Assembly (NCBI GenBank): GCA_026770575.1
Contig: MU657182.1
Coordinates: 567,465 to 631,464, forward strand
Length of the DNA stretch: 64,000 nt
Direction of reading: 5' to 3'
Origin: Pelagophyceae sp. CCMP2097
Lineage: Eukaryota; Sar; Pelagophyceae
Under the pieces are notes generated by a model. That model was not told the DNA's origin, did no database searches, and was given only the letters and a program-made list of their open reading frames with translations. Made by a program: the position numbers and the translations under genes. Positions 32,038-43,200 of the stretch are shown here, piece by piece (the stretch's first letter is position 1; the number at the start of each line of letters is the position of its first letter).

Positions 32038-32760
32038 TTACCGCGCGTCATCTAGAGAGGCGGGCGCCTCGGGTTTCCGGCCGTCCCAGAAGTTGTTTCC
32101 GTAGTTGAAGGCGAGCTCGTCGCCGGGTTGGATTGTGCGGCTGGTGAAGAAGTCGATTCGCGGCGGCCTCCGAGTCGCGACGAAGCGCACGACGTTGGCT
32201 TCCGGGGCGGCCGCGTGGTTGAGCAGCGCGGGCGTGAACTTGTCCGCGTCGCGGGCCACCGCCGCGCCGTCGAGGTAGCAGTCGCCGTCGATGCGGACGA
32301 CGTACTCGGGCGCGCTTTCGCCGTAGCGCGCGAGGTACGACGCGCCGTCGAGCACCTCAGCCTCGTAACACCCCAGGAACGTGCCCGCGGCGAGGCGCCT
32401 ACGTTGGGCGTCCGGGTTCGTGCGTTCGGTACGCCCGTGTCCAACGGTGTCGTTCGGGTACGCCCGCGTCCGACGGTGTCGGTCGACAGGGACGCTGTTT
32501 GCGCGCGTGGTGGCGAAGCAGCCGCGGCCTTTGGAACCCGCGGCTTTGACCTCGACGTCTTCCGCTAGAACTGCGGCCGCAGTGACGCGGTCGTAGAGCA
32601 CGTCGAACTGGATGGCGAGGCGGCCTTCGTAAGCGTGGACCCGCGTCGTGCCCCAGTTCAGCGTCCACGCGCACGCCGGCTCGGACAGGAGGACCGAGGC
32701 GCACAGGAGTGCGACTCGGACCAACGCGCCGCGAGGCGCCCTCGTCGCGGACCGCACCAT
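32038..32760 (-). CDS. SET-domain protein with probable GC-AG intron
   Basis: SET-fold signatures: KGRGCFATT, GTFLGCYEAEV, LLNHAAAPEANVVRF (NHxxxPN region) and GDELAFNYG. SET proteins transfer methyl from S-adenosylmethionine to lysine. The N-terminus is hydrophobic (signal or transit type). The open frame carries a 36-codon stretch that breaks the domain between FATT and RLAAGTFLG; removing 32399-32506 (minus strand GCGCGC...AACGTAG, 108 nt) restores a continuous domain of 204 aa. So either a GC-AG intron is retained as open frame or a lineage-specific insert exists. The tail-to-tail neighbour ends at 32017. Confidence 0.7.
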   Translation of the reverse strand: MVRSATRAPRGALVRVALLCASVLLSEPACAWTLNWGTTRVHAYEGRLAIQFDVLYDRVTAAAVLAEDVEVKAAGSKGRGCFATTRANSVPVDRHRRTRAYPNDTVGHGRTERTNPDAQRRRLAAGTFLGCYEAEVLDGASYLARYGESAPEYVVRIDGDCYLDGAAVARDADKFTPALLNHAAAPEANVVRFVATRRPPRIDFFTSRTIQPGDELAFNYGNNFWDGRKPEAPASLDDAR

Positions 32761-32946
32761 GGGCGGGCCTCGCTGGCCGCAAAGGGCCTCGCCGGCCGCG
32801 CGCGCGAGAAGTAGACTTGTCTACTAGTAGCGCCTACTAGTAGGAGCCAGTGCTAGCTACGCGGCCCCCGACCTTGCACAAAACACGCGCGGAAAATCTC
32901 CACAAACTTCGGCGTCGCCAAAGGCTCTGCGGAAGGAGCAAGCAAC

Positions 32947-34452
32947 ATGCTGTTCAGTCTCGTCCTCGCGGCGGCGGCGCTGCCGGCGCAGGCTTTGGTG
33001 GCGAAGCGCGCGGCGCCGCCGCGGGCGACGGTGTCGATGGGCATCGGCAACAGCTTTGGCCGCATCTTCCGTATCAGCACCTGGGGCGAATCGTGCGTCT
33101 TTCTTCAACCAGGGCTCGCCCCCGCGCGCGGAGACCGGCCCCGCGCAGGCACGGCGGCGGCGTCGGCGTCGTCGTCGACGGCTGCCCGCCGCGCATCAAG
33201 TGCGCCTCTCCCGCGGGGGAAATAGGCGTTCTGCGGGTCGCCTTCCGCGCCCCGACTTATGCCGCTTAGGCTGACGCGGGAGATGATCCAGTTCGAGCTG
33301 GACAGACGTCGGCCGGGCCAGTCGCGCCTGACGACGCCGCGCAACGAGTCTGACAGCGTGGAGATTCTGTCGGGCCTCGACGGGTCGTCCGGCGTCACGC
33401 TCGGAACGCCTATCGCCATGCTCGTCCGGAACCAGGACCAAAAGTCCGACGACTACAACACCATGGCCGCCGCGTGAATAGGCGGCGCCGAAATTGGAAA
33501 ACTGGAGCCCGAGACGGACCCTCAGTGCAGCAGTCCCCGGGTTCTTCCCTCGCCGACGCTCTTCGCGCGCAGGTACCGCCCTTCGCACGCGGACGCGACG
33601 TACGACGCCAAGTACGGCGTGCGCTCCATCGCGGGCGGCGGCCGCTCTTCGGCGCGCGAGACGATAGGGCGCGTGGCTGGGGCGGCGGTGGCGCGCGAGG
33701 TGCTGCGCCTCTACTGCGGCGCAGAGGTGCTTGCGTACGTCGTGCAGGTCGGCGACGTCCTCGTCCCGGACGAGGCGAATTTGGCGGAGACGGCGACGTT
33801 TGAGCAGGTTGAAGCGACTATGACTCGGTGCCCGCACCCGGAGACGTCCGAGCGCATGATCAAGCGCATCGACGAGATCCGCAAGTCGGGCAACTCCATC
33901 GGCGGCGTTGTCGAGTGCCGCGTCCGCGGCGTCCCCGCGGGCCTCGGCGCGCCCGTCTTTGACAAGTTGGAAGCGGACCTGGCCAAGGCGTGCATGTCGC
34001 TCCCGGCGAGCAAGGGCTTTGAGATCGGGTCCGGCTTCGGCGGCGCGTACATGACGGGCAAGGAACACAACGACGAGTTCTACGTCGACGCCGACGGCCG
34101 CACGCGCACGCGCTCGAACCGGTCGGGCGGCGTCCAGGGCGGCATTTCCAACGGCGAGGACATTGTCGTGCGCGTCTGCTTCAAGCCCACCTCGACGATT
34201 GGCCAGCTGCAGCAGACGGTGACGCGCGACGGCGCCGAGACGACGCTGCGCGGCAAGGGCCGCCACGACCCCTGCGTCCTGCCGCGCGCGGCGCCGATGG
34301 TGGAAGCGATGGTCGCGCTGACGGTCGCAGACGCCTTGATGCAGCACGTCGCCCAATGCAAGCTCCTCGACTGGCCCGAGCCGTCGGCCTTCAACGCCCT
34401 CGGCGCCAAGCCCGCCCACGAACTCGGCGTCGTGCCGGCCGAACGCGTCTAA
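32947..34452 (+). CDS. aroC: Chorismate synthase, four exons
   Basis: Exons 32947-33092, 33149-33199, 33270-33473 and 33573-34452 give 426 aa with every junction preserving family sequence: [21 protein letters not shown], then [20 protein letters not shown], then [24 protein letters not shown]. Other signatures are [15 protein letters not shown] and [11 protein letters not shown]. It makes chorismate from 5-enolpyruvylshikimate-3-phosphate using reduced FMN, the last step of the shikimate pathway. The leader [19 protein letters not shown] is hydrophobic, fitting plastid import through the ER in complex-plastid algae. Introns are 56, 70 and 99 nt. The gene is divergent from the SET gene, about 190 bp away. 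Confidence 0.95.
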
Positions 34453-34558
34453 GCCCCAAAGCCGCCGCGGGCCGCCCCGCCATGTATAGACTACAAATCA
34501 TTTTTTACAGCCGGCGGGCCATCCTGGGTGATTCCGCTCGGGGCGATTCCGGAGATGC

Positions 34559-36159
34559 TTATGACGTTATCGGCACAGCGTCTTCGTTGAGGCATTTCCA
34601 CATCGAGGCATCGCGGTCTACCGTGTACTCCAAATTCCGGTAGTCGTCCGGCGCGCCCGGGAACGCGGGCCGCTTCGTCTTGACGTGGTCGTAAACGCCG
34701 CGGTTCGCCTCGATCAAGGCGCGCCTGCGCGAGGCCTTGAATTTATACCCCGGCGTAGGCATCCTGTACGCAACAGTCGGTGCAAGCAAGGCGCACCATC
34801 GCGCCGCTTCGTCTTTTTCGACCTCTGCAAGCTCGATGAGGTGCTCGCAGTAGGTCCACTGCTTGTCGCCGAAGAAGTGCGCGTCCCGCCGGCGTTTCAA
34901 CAGTGCAAAGTGCGCCGCCTCACTCGCCCGGCGCTCGTCCACGGGTGGGAGGCGCACGCGCAGCGAGAAGACGGCCGCCGCCAGAATGGCCTGCACCTGC
35001 ATCAGCGGGAACCTACGCGCGTTTTGGTGCCCGCAACAGGGATGTTGGCGCGCGCGACTCAAGGGGCCGCGACTCAACGTCCCGCGACTATAGGGCCGCG
35101 GAGCGTCGGCGTGACGCACGGCACGACGGAATGCGGAACGCCGAGGAAGACGAGCGAGTCGGCGTGTTCGGTGTGGAACGCGTGCTCCCAGAGCGGCTCG
35201 ACGGCGCGGCCGCGCGCCGAGATGACTTCAGGGGCAAAGAACGGGAAATTGTATTCGAAGCCAACGCATTCGATAACCGTGTCCACTTTCGGCTCCTTCG
35301 ACCCGTCGCCAAACGTGACGGACCCGTCGCCGCCGAGGCTCGCAACAAAAGGCACGCGCACCAGCGCATCGTTGCCCGGATAAACCTCTCGTTGACCGCA
35401 CGAAGAGTCGGCGACGAGCACTTTCCGTGCGCCGCCGTCGACGAGTTCCTTTGCAATGTCAGTCCCGGACGACTTGGCCCCGACGCAAAGCACGACCTGG
35501 CCCGTGTACTTGGTGGGGGTGTCGTAGTCTACCGAGTGTTCAATCGCCCCCGGGAAATCCGCCGAACCGTCGAACGTGGCTCGTGCAGGTGTCTCGTAGT
35601 GCCCGTTGGCGACGACGACGCAGTCGAAGCGCTCCTCCACCGCATCGCAGCCCGCGACGCGGCTCCGCACGACCCAGCCGCCGTCGCCAGGCGTGCACGT
35701 CAGAACCTCGCGCCGCAGCTCGACGAGCCTGCAGGCGTCTTCGGGACGCGGCAATTCGGCGCGGCGATTGCGGCGCACCCGAGGAGGTTTTGGTCTTGGG
35801 CGTAGGCTTCAAGGTAGTCGGTGACGTCGCTCGTGGTGACGAACGACCGTCGTGCTTGAAACGGATAGTCTTTATACGCCATGATCTGGTGCGGCAGATT
35901 CGTCCGCAGGCCCGCGTAGGCCACGGCGCCGCCGTTTCGCCAGATGCCGCCGACGGTGTCCGCCTTCTCGTAGACGCGCACGGCCAGGCCCGCGGCGCGC
36001 CTATAGAGGCGAGGCTCCGAGGCGTCGCGCATGGACTCCCAGAGGTGCACCCCCGGCTCACATCTCCGCCGCGGCGACGAGGCCGCCGGCGCCGGCGCCG
36101 ATGACGCATACGGTGCGCGGCGGCGTCGTCACGGCGCGCTTGGCGCTCACGGCGCTCAT
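34559..36159 (-). CDS. Flavin-containing monooxygenase (FMO), four exons
   Basis: Minus-strand exons 36062-36159, 35779-36000, 35120-35728 and 34559-35012 total 460 aa, all in phase. Exon 1 has the FAD Rossmann motif VCVIGAGAGGLVAA; exon 2 continues RVYEKADTVGGIW and YKDYPFQ; exon 3 has VVVANGHYETP and the NADPH-type VLCVGAKSSGTDIA; the exon 3-4 splice recreates the family motif SVVPFPLMQVQA. FMOs use FAD, NADPH and O2 to oxygenate N or S atoms of small substrates. Introns are 61, 50 and 107 nt. In exon 3 the linker after the second motif is short. The gene is divergent from GH81. Confidence 0.92.
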
Positions 36160-36380
36160 GGCCCGCGCCCGTGCGAGCGCCGCCGCCAACGCGACGACGA
36201 AGCGCAGCACAATCGTCCTAGAGCGCCTGCCGCCAACGCGACGCCTGCCGGGCCCTCCAGCTCGCAGATCGACGAAACTAATGAGAGAGAAAAATCGCCA
36301 AATTCAGCGATAAGATCCTTTTCTGCGTCACGGTACGGACCAGGTTCGCAGGTGCAAGGCCTCTGCGAGACCGGTGCTCC
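36160..36380. promoter_or_regulatory. Shared divergent promoter region, FMO / GH81
   Basis: The two start codons lie 221 bp apart and face away from each other. No TATA box is visible. AAAATCGCCAAATTCAGCGA near 36290 resembles an ATTCAGCGATnn fragment common in the repeat half of the window. Confidence 0.4.
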
Positions 36381-39300
36381 ATGGCCGCGGTGGAGGCCTT
36401 GGGTGGCCCGAAAGCGCCAGCGCCGCGGTGGCACCGCCTCTGGGTGGCGTTTCCGGTGCTGTTGTTCGGCGGCCTGGTCTTGTTCCTCGCGATGAGCGGC
36501 GGCGGGTCGTTCTCCGGTTCCGTACGACTCGGCATGGCCGAGCTGCCGCCCTTCGAGGCCGTCGAGCACTCCACGCCGCCCGGAAGTCGGTGGGGTTATG
36601 TGGAGAAGCCGTTTTCCACGAATGCGTGGTGGCAAAACTTTGCCCTCGACGGAGGCCAAGCAGCACCCTTCTGCGCCACCCCGTATGCCTTCGTCGCAGC
36701 CAAAGGCGCATTGCAAATCTCCTACGGCGCCAAGCGCCAAGTCGCTTCGAAGCGCACAATCGTGCGTTCAAAGGCACACTGTCGAAGTACCCACGCGCGG
36801 CGGCCCAGGTCCATCCTTTCGCGCCCGACCTGAGCGTCGGCGCCGCGTCGACGGCCGGCAAGGCCAAGGCCAAGGCCAAGGGCGAGGGCGCGGCCAAGGT
36901 CTCGGCCGAGGCATCGACTGAGGCTGAGGCTGCGCGCGTGGTCTACGCCGACGCGCTGACGCTCGGCATCGAGCTCGCTCAAGGCGTCACAGCGTACGCC
37001 CCTGCGTTGACCCTGCGCCCCGCGACGCTCCCCTCAGGCGGCTCGCGCGCGGGTCGCCGTACGTTACGTTCGAGTTCAGCAAGCGGAGAATCCACGTCGA
37101 AGCGCTCGGCGGGTACGGCGACGGCGTTGCCGCGTCTTCCGACAGTCGCCGCGCAGGGTCGCGACGCTCGCCGCCGCGGACGGCGTTTTGCTTTCAAAGC
37201 CCGCGCCGCACGAGGCCGCGCCGCACGAGGCCGCGTCTTCCAAGCCCGCAACGGACGCGTCGTGCGACGCGCACCCCGGATGCGGCGGTCTGCACCAGCG
37301 CCTCGCAAACATTCGAACCCAGCGTGAGAGCCGGTACGATCGCAAGCATGAGCACATGAGTGCGACCCGCGTCCGACGGTTGCACGCAGGTCTGCACGGT
37401 TTATGCTGCCCAACCGCCGACGGCGTACAACTGGGCTGCTGCGCCGGCGCGGCGGCGCCGTCGGCGCCCCAGGCGAAGCACGCCGGCACGCGCTTCGTTG
37501 TCGTCGCCAACGACGGCTCGACGTGGTGCGTCCGACTATCGTCTTTCTGCAGCGACATGATGCATAGGCGACTCTACGCGTCATCCAGCGTCGAGCTGTT
37601 CATCACGGGTGCGTCGCAATTCGGTGCACGCAGCATTTCATTTTCGATATAGGCGGCGTGATCGAGTCGACGGATGATTTCACGGGCGTTTTCCGCGTCG
37701 CTATACTGCCAGACCCAACATCTAAGAAGACGGCGGCGCTCCTCGACGCGCACGCGGGGAAATACGCCGTCGCCGCCGACGTGCGTCGGGTTCCTTTCCA
37801 GAGTGGTGTTTTTTTCGTCCGGGGGGTTTCGACGGCGAACGCATCTTTTCGACGACGTTCAAAAGGTCACTTGGACGTCGCGCGGCGACGCGGCGACGTA
37901 CACGTTCGACTGGCGCACGGCCGGGTCGGGCGAGCTGCTCGGGCTGGCGCTGCCCCATCATGTTGATTCGCTGGCCAGGGAGACGATTTTCGCCGACTCC
38001 GAGTGGAAGTCCCTCAAGGGAAACCTCCGCGGCGTCGTCGGGTCGAAATGGACGTTCCACGAGGCGCTGACACACATTGCCTGGGCCGCACCCAGAAAGC
38101 CAAACGGCACGCTCGTCGGCCGCGAGGCGCTCCTCGAGGCCATCAAAGACGAGGTCCGTCTGTCCGCAGGAGCCATCGTCCCGCTATATGAGTCTCGCAG
38201 GCGAGTATGGCGGAAGCGGACGCGACGATTGCGCCGTCGGACGCGGGCGCGGCGGGTACGTGCCCTGCCATGCCGGTCGGGTCACCCGGACAGCGACGGG
38301 AGAGGGAGCGGCATCAGAAGCCTCTTGGTCAGATTTTTGTCGGCAACCGGAAGACGTGGTTGCTTCAGATACAGGCTCGGTGTGGTTCCGGTGAGTGCCT
38401 TTAAAAACGTGAAAGGTCCCACTAGGCGTATACACGTGTGGAAAGCGCGCGACAAGGTTCGCCACGCTCGCGCTCTCCGCTCTCGCAGGCGGTTCCAAAG
38501 ACGATGCGGTAAAGGCCGCGCTGGCGGCGAAGAAGGCGCTCGAGCCGTGGCTGAAGACGGCGCAGACCGGGGCCGAGGCGTTGTTCGTCTACGACTCTAC
38601 GTACGGAGGAGTCGTGACTCGAGCCGGCGCAAAGGACGCTGCCGCGGACTTTGGCAACGGCATGTACAACGACCACCACTACCACTACGGCTACCTGATC
38701 TACGCGGCCGCCGCCGTGATCCACGTCCTCGGCGGCGTGAGTCTGTGTAGAGCGTGGGGGCTTCAACGAACGCCTTTTACACGTGCCTCGACGTCTCCTC
38801 CCGCAGCTGGGCTCGGCGGACGCGGAGCACGCGGCGGGCGCGCTGGCCGCGGACGTGGCGAACGTGGCCTGGCGCGCCGTGCGCTCGTCTCGAAGGGCGC
38901 CGCGGTCGCCCCATTTTCCTGTCGCGAGGCACAAGGACTGGTACGACGGCCACTCGTGGGCCGCGGGCTTGTTCCCGCTGAACGATGGGCGGTCGCAAGA
39001 GTCTATTTCCGAGGCTTGCCACGCGTATTATGGGACGTCCCTTCTTGGCCTCGCCACGGAAGACTTCGAGCTCCGAGACTGGGCCCGCCTCCTCCTCGCG
39101 ACGGAAGTCCGGGCCGCTAAGCTGTACTGGCGCGCTGAAAACTACGCCCCGCCCTTTGAAAAGGGGCAGGTCGGCGTCGTCGGCGCTTTGGACGTCTCTT
39201 CCGCGACGTGGTTCGGCGCCGCGCCGGCTTATGCCGTCCTCATCAACGCGCTCCCGTTCACCGCCGCGTCCGAGGACCTGCTATCGCCGCCGCAGGCCGT

Positions 39301-39721
39301 CGCCACAGCCATCCACGCCGCGGCAAACGGCCTCCCGGGCGCCGCTTCCACGACGTCGACTGCCGCGGTGCCCGGCGACGCCGACGACCCGGAGACGGGC
39401 CCCTGGCGCGCCTTACTGTTGCAGCTTTTAGCCGTCGTCGACGCTTCGAGCGCAGCGCGCGAGACGCTGCTCCTGACGCCCGACGCTGCGCTAGACCTCT
39501 CCCAAACCAAGGCCGCGATGCTCTACTGGGCCTCGACGCGGCCGTACGTGGCCGCGGAGGAGCTCGACCCGCCCACGCTCGGCAAGGCCGCCGCGGACGA
39601 CGACGCGACCGACGCGGACACCGGCGCGGAGTGCGCCGAAAACGCGGGGTGCTTTTCGTTGGGCCTCAAGGAGGGGGCCTGCTGTCCGACACCCTCGGGC
39701 GTCCAACTCTCCTGCTGCTAA
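36381..39721 (+). CDS. GH81 endo-beta-1,3-glucanase with Cys-rich modules
   Basis: Resolved exons: 36381-36761, 36809-36993, 37038-37112, 37157-37323, 37390-37525, 37568-37608, 37653-37780, from 37866, one ending 38736, and 38807-39721; the splice between about 38185 and 38430 is not fixed. An N-terminal membrane anchor (LWVAFPVLLFGGLVLFLAM) precedes GH81 motifs: KPFSTNAWWQNF, ARGSPYVTFEF, LALPHHVD, NDHHYHYGYLIYAAAAVI and the catalytic region HKDWYDGHSWAAGLFPLNDG then QESISEA. GH81 inverting enzymes cut beta-1,3-glucan such as chrysolaminarin or wall callose. A Cys module (GxCCPTxxGVQLxCC) appears mid-protein (about 37400) and again at the C-terminus. Most introns are only 42-47 nt. Confidence 0.9.
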
Positions 39722-39754
39722 CCTGCACCGAATCGCCAGCGACTCCAGACGACG

Positions 39755-39880
39755 GGGACCGACTGCTGGGGAGCGGGAGCCGGGGAACGACTGGCGGGGA
39801 CCGACTGCCGGGGAGCGACCGCCGGGGAGCGACCGCCGGGGAAAAACTGCTGGGGACCGAGAGCCGTGGAGGCAGTCGCG
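39755..39880 (+). repeat. Short G/C-rich tandem repeat after GH81
   Basis: Units close to CGACTGCCGGGGAGCGACCG repeated about five times with variation, immediately 3' of the GH81 stop. Confidence 0.7.
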
Positions 39881-39930
39881 AGTCTCTTTATGACGTCGCG
39901 GATTTCCCGCGCCGCCGGGCTCTTGTTGCG

Positions 39931-40171
39931 TTAGTCCTTTGGGGCGTTCTTCCGGTTCGTCATCTTCTTGAGGTTTTTGTCGTCGGTCTTGCGAGCCTGC
40001 TTGAGGGCGGAATTCTTGGCCGACGTGATCTTCGTGTTGGCCACGAGCGCCGTGATGGCCTAAAGAAGCGAAAACCCGATTATCGCTAAAAAATACCCTC
40101 TAATTACCATGTCGCACCGGAGGAGGTACTGCAGACCCCCGGAGGACGTCTCTAAGGGAGAGCGTGGCCAT
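39931..40171 (-). CDS. Possible 60-aa Lys-rich small protein, two exons
   Basis: Minus strand exon 1 (40118-40171) starts MATLSLRDVLRGSAVPPP and joins in phase 0 across a 58-nt intron (GTGCGA...TTCTTTAG) to exon 2 (39931-40059), which reads AITALVANTKITSAKNSALK and ends KKMTNRKNAPKD. It lies 40 bp downstream of the NEMF stop on the same strand. I recognise no family. It could instead be an alternative last exon of the upstream gene. Exon 2 is protein-like; exon 1 is less certain. Confidence 0.4.
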
Positions 40172-40210
40172 GCCGAAAAAAAAGAGGAGTCACCGGGTCC
40201 CGGGTCTCTC

Positions 40211-43200
40211 TTAGCGCCTCCTGATGCAACTCTTCACCGTCCTTGCTGCGACGTTTGCCTCAGAACGGACGCGGCATCGTACGTCATCTACGGCGACGCC
40301 CCGGATCAATTCGGCGTCGCGCGGCGACGCCTCGCGCGCCAAAAGCTCCAAAGCGTCCTTGGCCGCGCGGCCCTTCTTCGTCTGCCCGGGCGTGAGCTTC
40401 AAAGAGAATGCAAAGCTGCGAAACGCCGCAGTTGGCGCGCAGACCGGGACGACCCCCGAGACGTCGTCCGTCGCCAAAGGCGTCCCCGTCAGCATCGACA
40501 GCTCGTACGAGTCGTCGTCGTCGTCGCCCGGCGGTGGGGCCGCCGCGCCCGCGGCATTCGACCGCGCGCGCGGCTACGACGACGGAGAGTCGTCGGCCGC
40601 GAGTCTTCGCAAGTCGTCGGCCGTGGCGACTCTCAAAAGGACCGCATTTCGCTCGCTCGATGCATCGGGGAGTCGCGGCCACCGGGAGGGCGGGCACCTC
40701 TGGCGCGCCGATCTTGGAGTCGCCGAGCTTGGAGACGCGATCCATTCGGCGAGCAATCCCCGCCAGCAGCGCCGCGCGGTTCCGCTTGGGCGCGTCCGAC
40801 GCCGCAGGCGCCACGCCGCCTGGGTCGCAGTGTGCAAAGGTCGATGAGAAAGAAACACTTGTCGAGACGTGCTCGACAATAGCTAAGGTCGATCCGCACA
40901 AAAAGACACGGGGCCGCACCTCGCTTGACGATGGCCGCGTCGGAGACGCGCCGCTGCTCGGCAGCCTCGTTGGTCTCGCGCTCCGCGCGCGCGAACTCGA
41001 GGAGCGCTTTTGCCTACGGGGACTCTTCGTGGGGCGCGACCATTTTCGGTACGGCAAAAGGGCGGCGCTTTGGCTCACCGCAACGCCGTCGTCGAGCTTT
41101 GCCAGCTGGCCGAGCTCAAAGGCGAGCGTCGAGACGTCGAACTCTTGTCCGAGGTCTGAGAGGGCGACGGCCTACGCGTCCATCGTTGAAAGACGCGGGG
41201 TTTCGCAAGGGGTTCCAGGACGCACCCATGCGTCGGCGGCGAGCGGGCCGAGGCGGCCGAGGGCGTCGACGACGTTGCCGTCGAGCAGAGCAGTCGTCTT
41301 GGACACTTTCGGCGCCTCTTCAACGACAGCCGCGACTTCCTCCTTGGCCACCGCGGCGGGCCGCGCGGCCGCCGACGGCGCCTCGTCGTCCGAGTCGTCG
41401 CGGCGGTTTTGCTTTTTCTTCTTCAACTTCTTCTTCGCAGCTGCGGAAAGCACCACCACCGGCGCCTTGTCCGGGGCCTTCTCCACCTTTTCCTCGGGCG
41501 GCGGTGGCGCGTCCCGCCGCCGCTGCGCCTCCGTCGCGCGCAGCTGCGCGACGTCAACGCCGCCTCCTGTTGAAAGTGGTTTGACGCGGCACGCCGCACA
41601 CGCAGACGGACCTTGCTTCTTAAGGAGTTTGCGCTCGCGGGCCGTGAGCCGCCCGCCCGCGCGAACCTCCTGCTCCTCGGCGTCCGGGGACGCCGCCGCC
41701 TCTTCAGAGTCTGGCGCCGTGGGGGGACTCCGCGGCGACTCGTTGTCGACGGGGGCGTCAACGGCGTCGCTCCTCGCCTCGTCGCCTTCGCCGTCGTCGC
41801 CTTCGTCGCCCTTGCCGTCGCCGTCGTCGTCTTCATCCTCCTCGACGTCGCCGACGGCTTCGCCGACGGTGTCGCCGACGGTGTCGGCGTGGCGAGCCTC
41901 GTCGGCGGCCGCGTCCGCCCCCCGTCGCGTTTGCGACGGGGATTCGTCGCTGGCGATGTCGCGCGGGATGTCGAGGTGGCGATACGTCGCACCTTCCTCG
42001 TCGGCCGTCGCGTCGGCCGCCGGCGAGTCGTCGCGCTTTGCCGTGCCGAGGATTAGCTGGTCGACGAGGTCTACGCGGTCGCCGCGCTCGCCTAAGCGCC
42101 AGGGTTCCCGCGGCCGGCATTCCGCCCTCGGACCCGCGCGGACGACGACGCAAGCCTCTCCTCCCATGACGGAAAGCTCCTTTTGAAGAAAGCATGGTAG
42201 GCTTCTCAGAAGGAAGCGAGAAAGCGTCTCCGTCGCGCAATATCACGACGCCTGGACACACCTGCGTGCGCCTGGCGCTGCGCCTCGTCGTTTAGCTTGA
42301 AGAGGAGGCCGAACTGGAGCTCGAGCAGCGTCGGCGGCCTGCAACCGATTCCGATTCCGAGACTGCGTCGCACACCCTCCCGAGCGAGGCGTGGCCGGAC
42401 CGGGGGGCCTGGGAGATGCCACGGACGCCGGCGAATGCAGGAAGTTTTTCTTGGCGCCGCGTCTCAATGCCCAATCGCCGAGGCAGTCGAAGCAGGCCAC
42501 CGCTCCGCGCACGTTCGGCCGCGCGACGGCCGACGGTGCCACCCACCACGTCGCCGCGCGGTCCCGCTTCGTCCACGCTTCGCTGCGGCAGGCGACGAAG
42601 CAGCCCGCCTCATGCAGTGCCAGCGGCGAGACGGTCCACGTCACAAGCCCGTCGTCAGAGACGCGCTTCTTCGCGCGGACGATGCACGGCGGCGCGCCTG
42701 CGCATCGGCGAGTGCGGGAATGCCCCGCAGCGAAGCACGAATCCTCTCTTCGGAGGGTCCTTTTCGGCGGAATTCGGAGGGCACATGTTTGGACTGACCC
42801 GCAATGTCGCCGCACACGAGTGCGTCGCAGGGCCGCATCGTCTCGAAGACGAGGCGCTCGGCCTGTGCAAGCAAAGGTGACCACCGGACGCAGGAGTGTC
42901 CGCATTTTCGGCGCCTTTGAGGCTCTCCGCCTGCCTCGCCGCGGTGCCGCACCTGCATCTTGTCGCGCGCGGCGAGGACCAAGTGGTCCTCCGACGTGAC
43001 GAACCAGGCGAACTTTGCGAACCATGCCGGCGTGGCCTTGCTCCGGAGCTTGGTGGTGACCTGCCTCTCACGCCGGGCCAACTGCGCCGCGGCCGCTCTC
43101 TCCGCGTGGGCAATCACCTCCTTCGCGGCCACTTGAGTCTTCTCCGCCTTTGATTTCGACTTCTTCGCCGCGCCCCAGACGAGTCTCGCGGAAGCGTGCG

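Noticed and set aside
36741..37160. Apparent frameshifts in the GH81 gene
   Set aside because: They resolve as short introns (36762-36808, 36994-37037, 37113-37156) that restore conserved GH81 sequence in phase.
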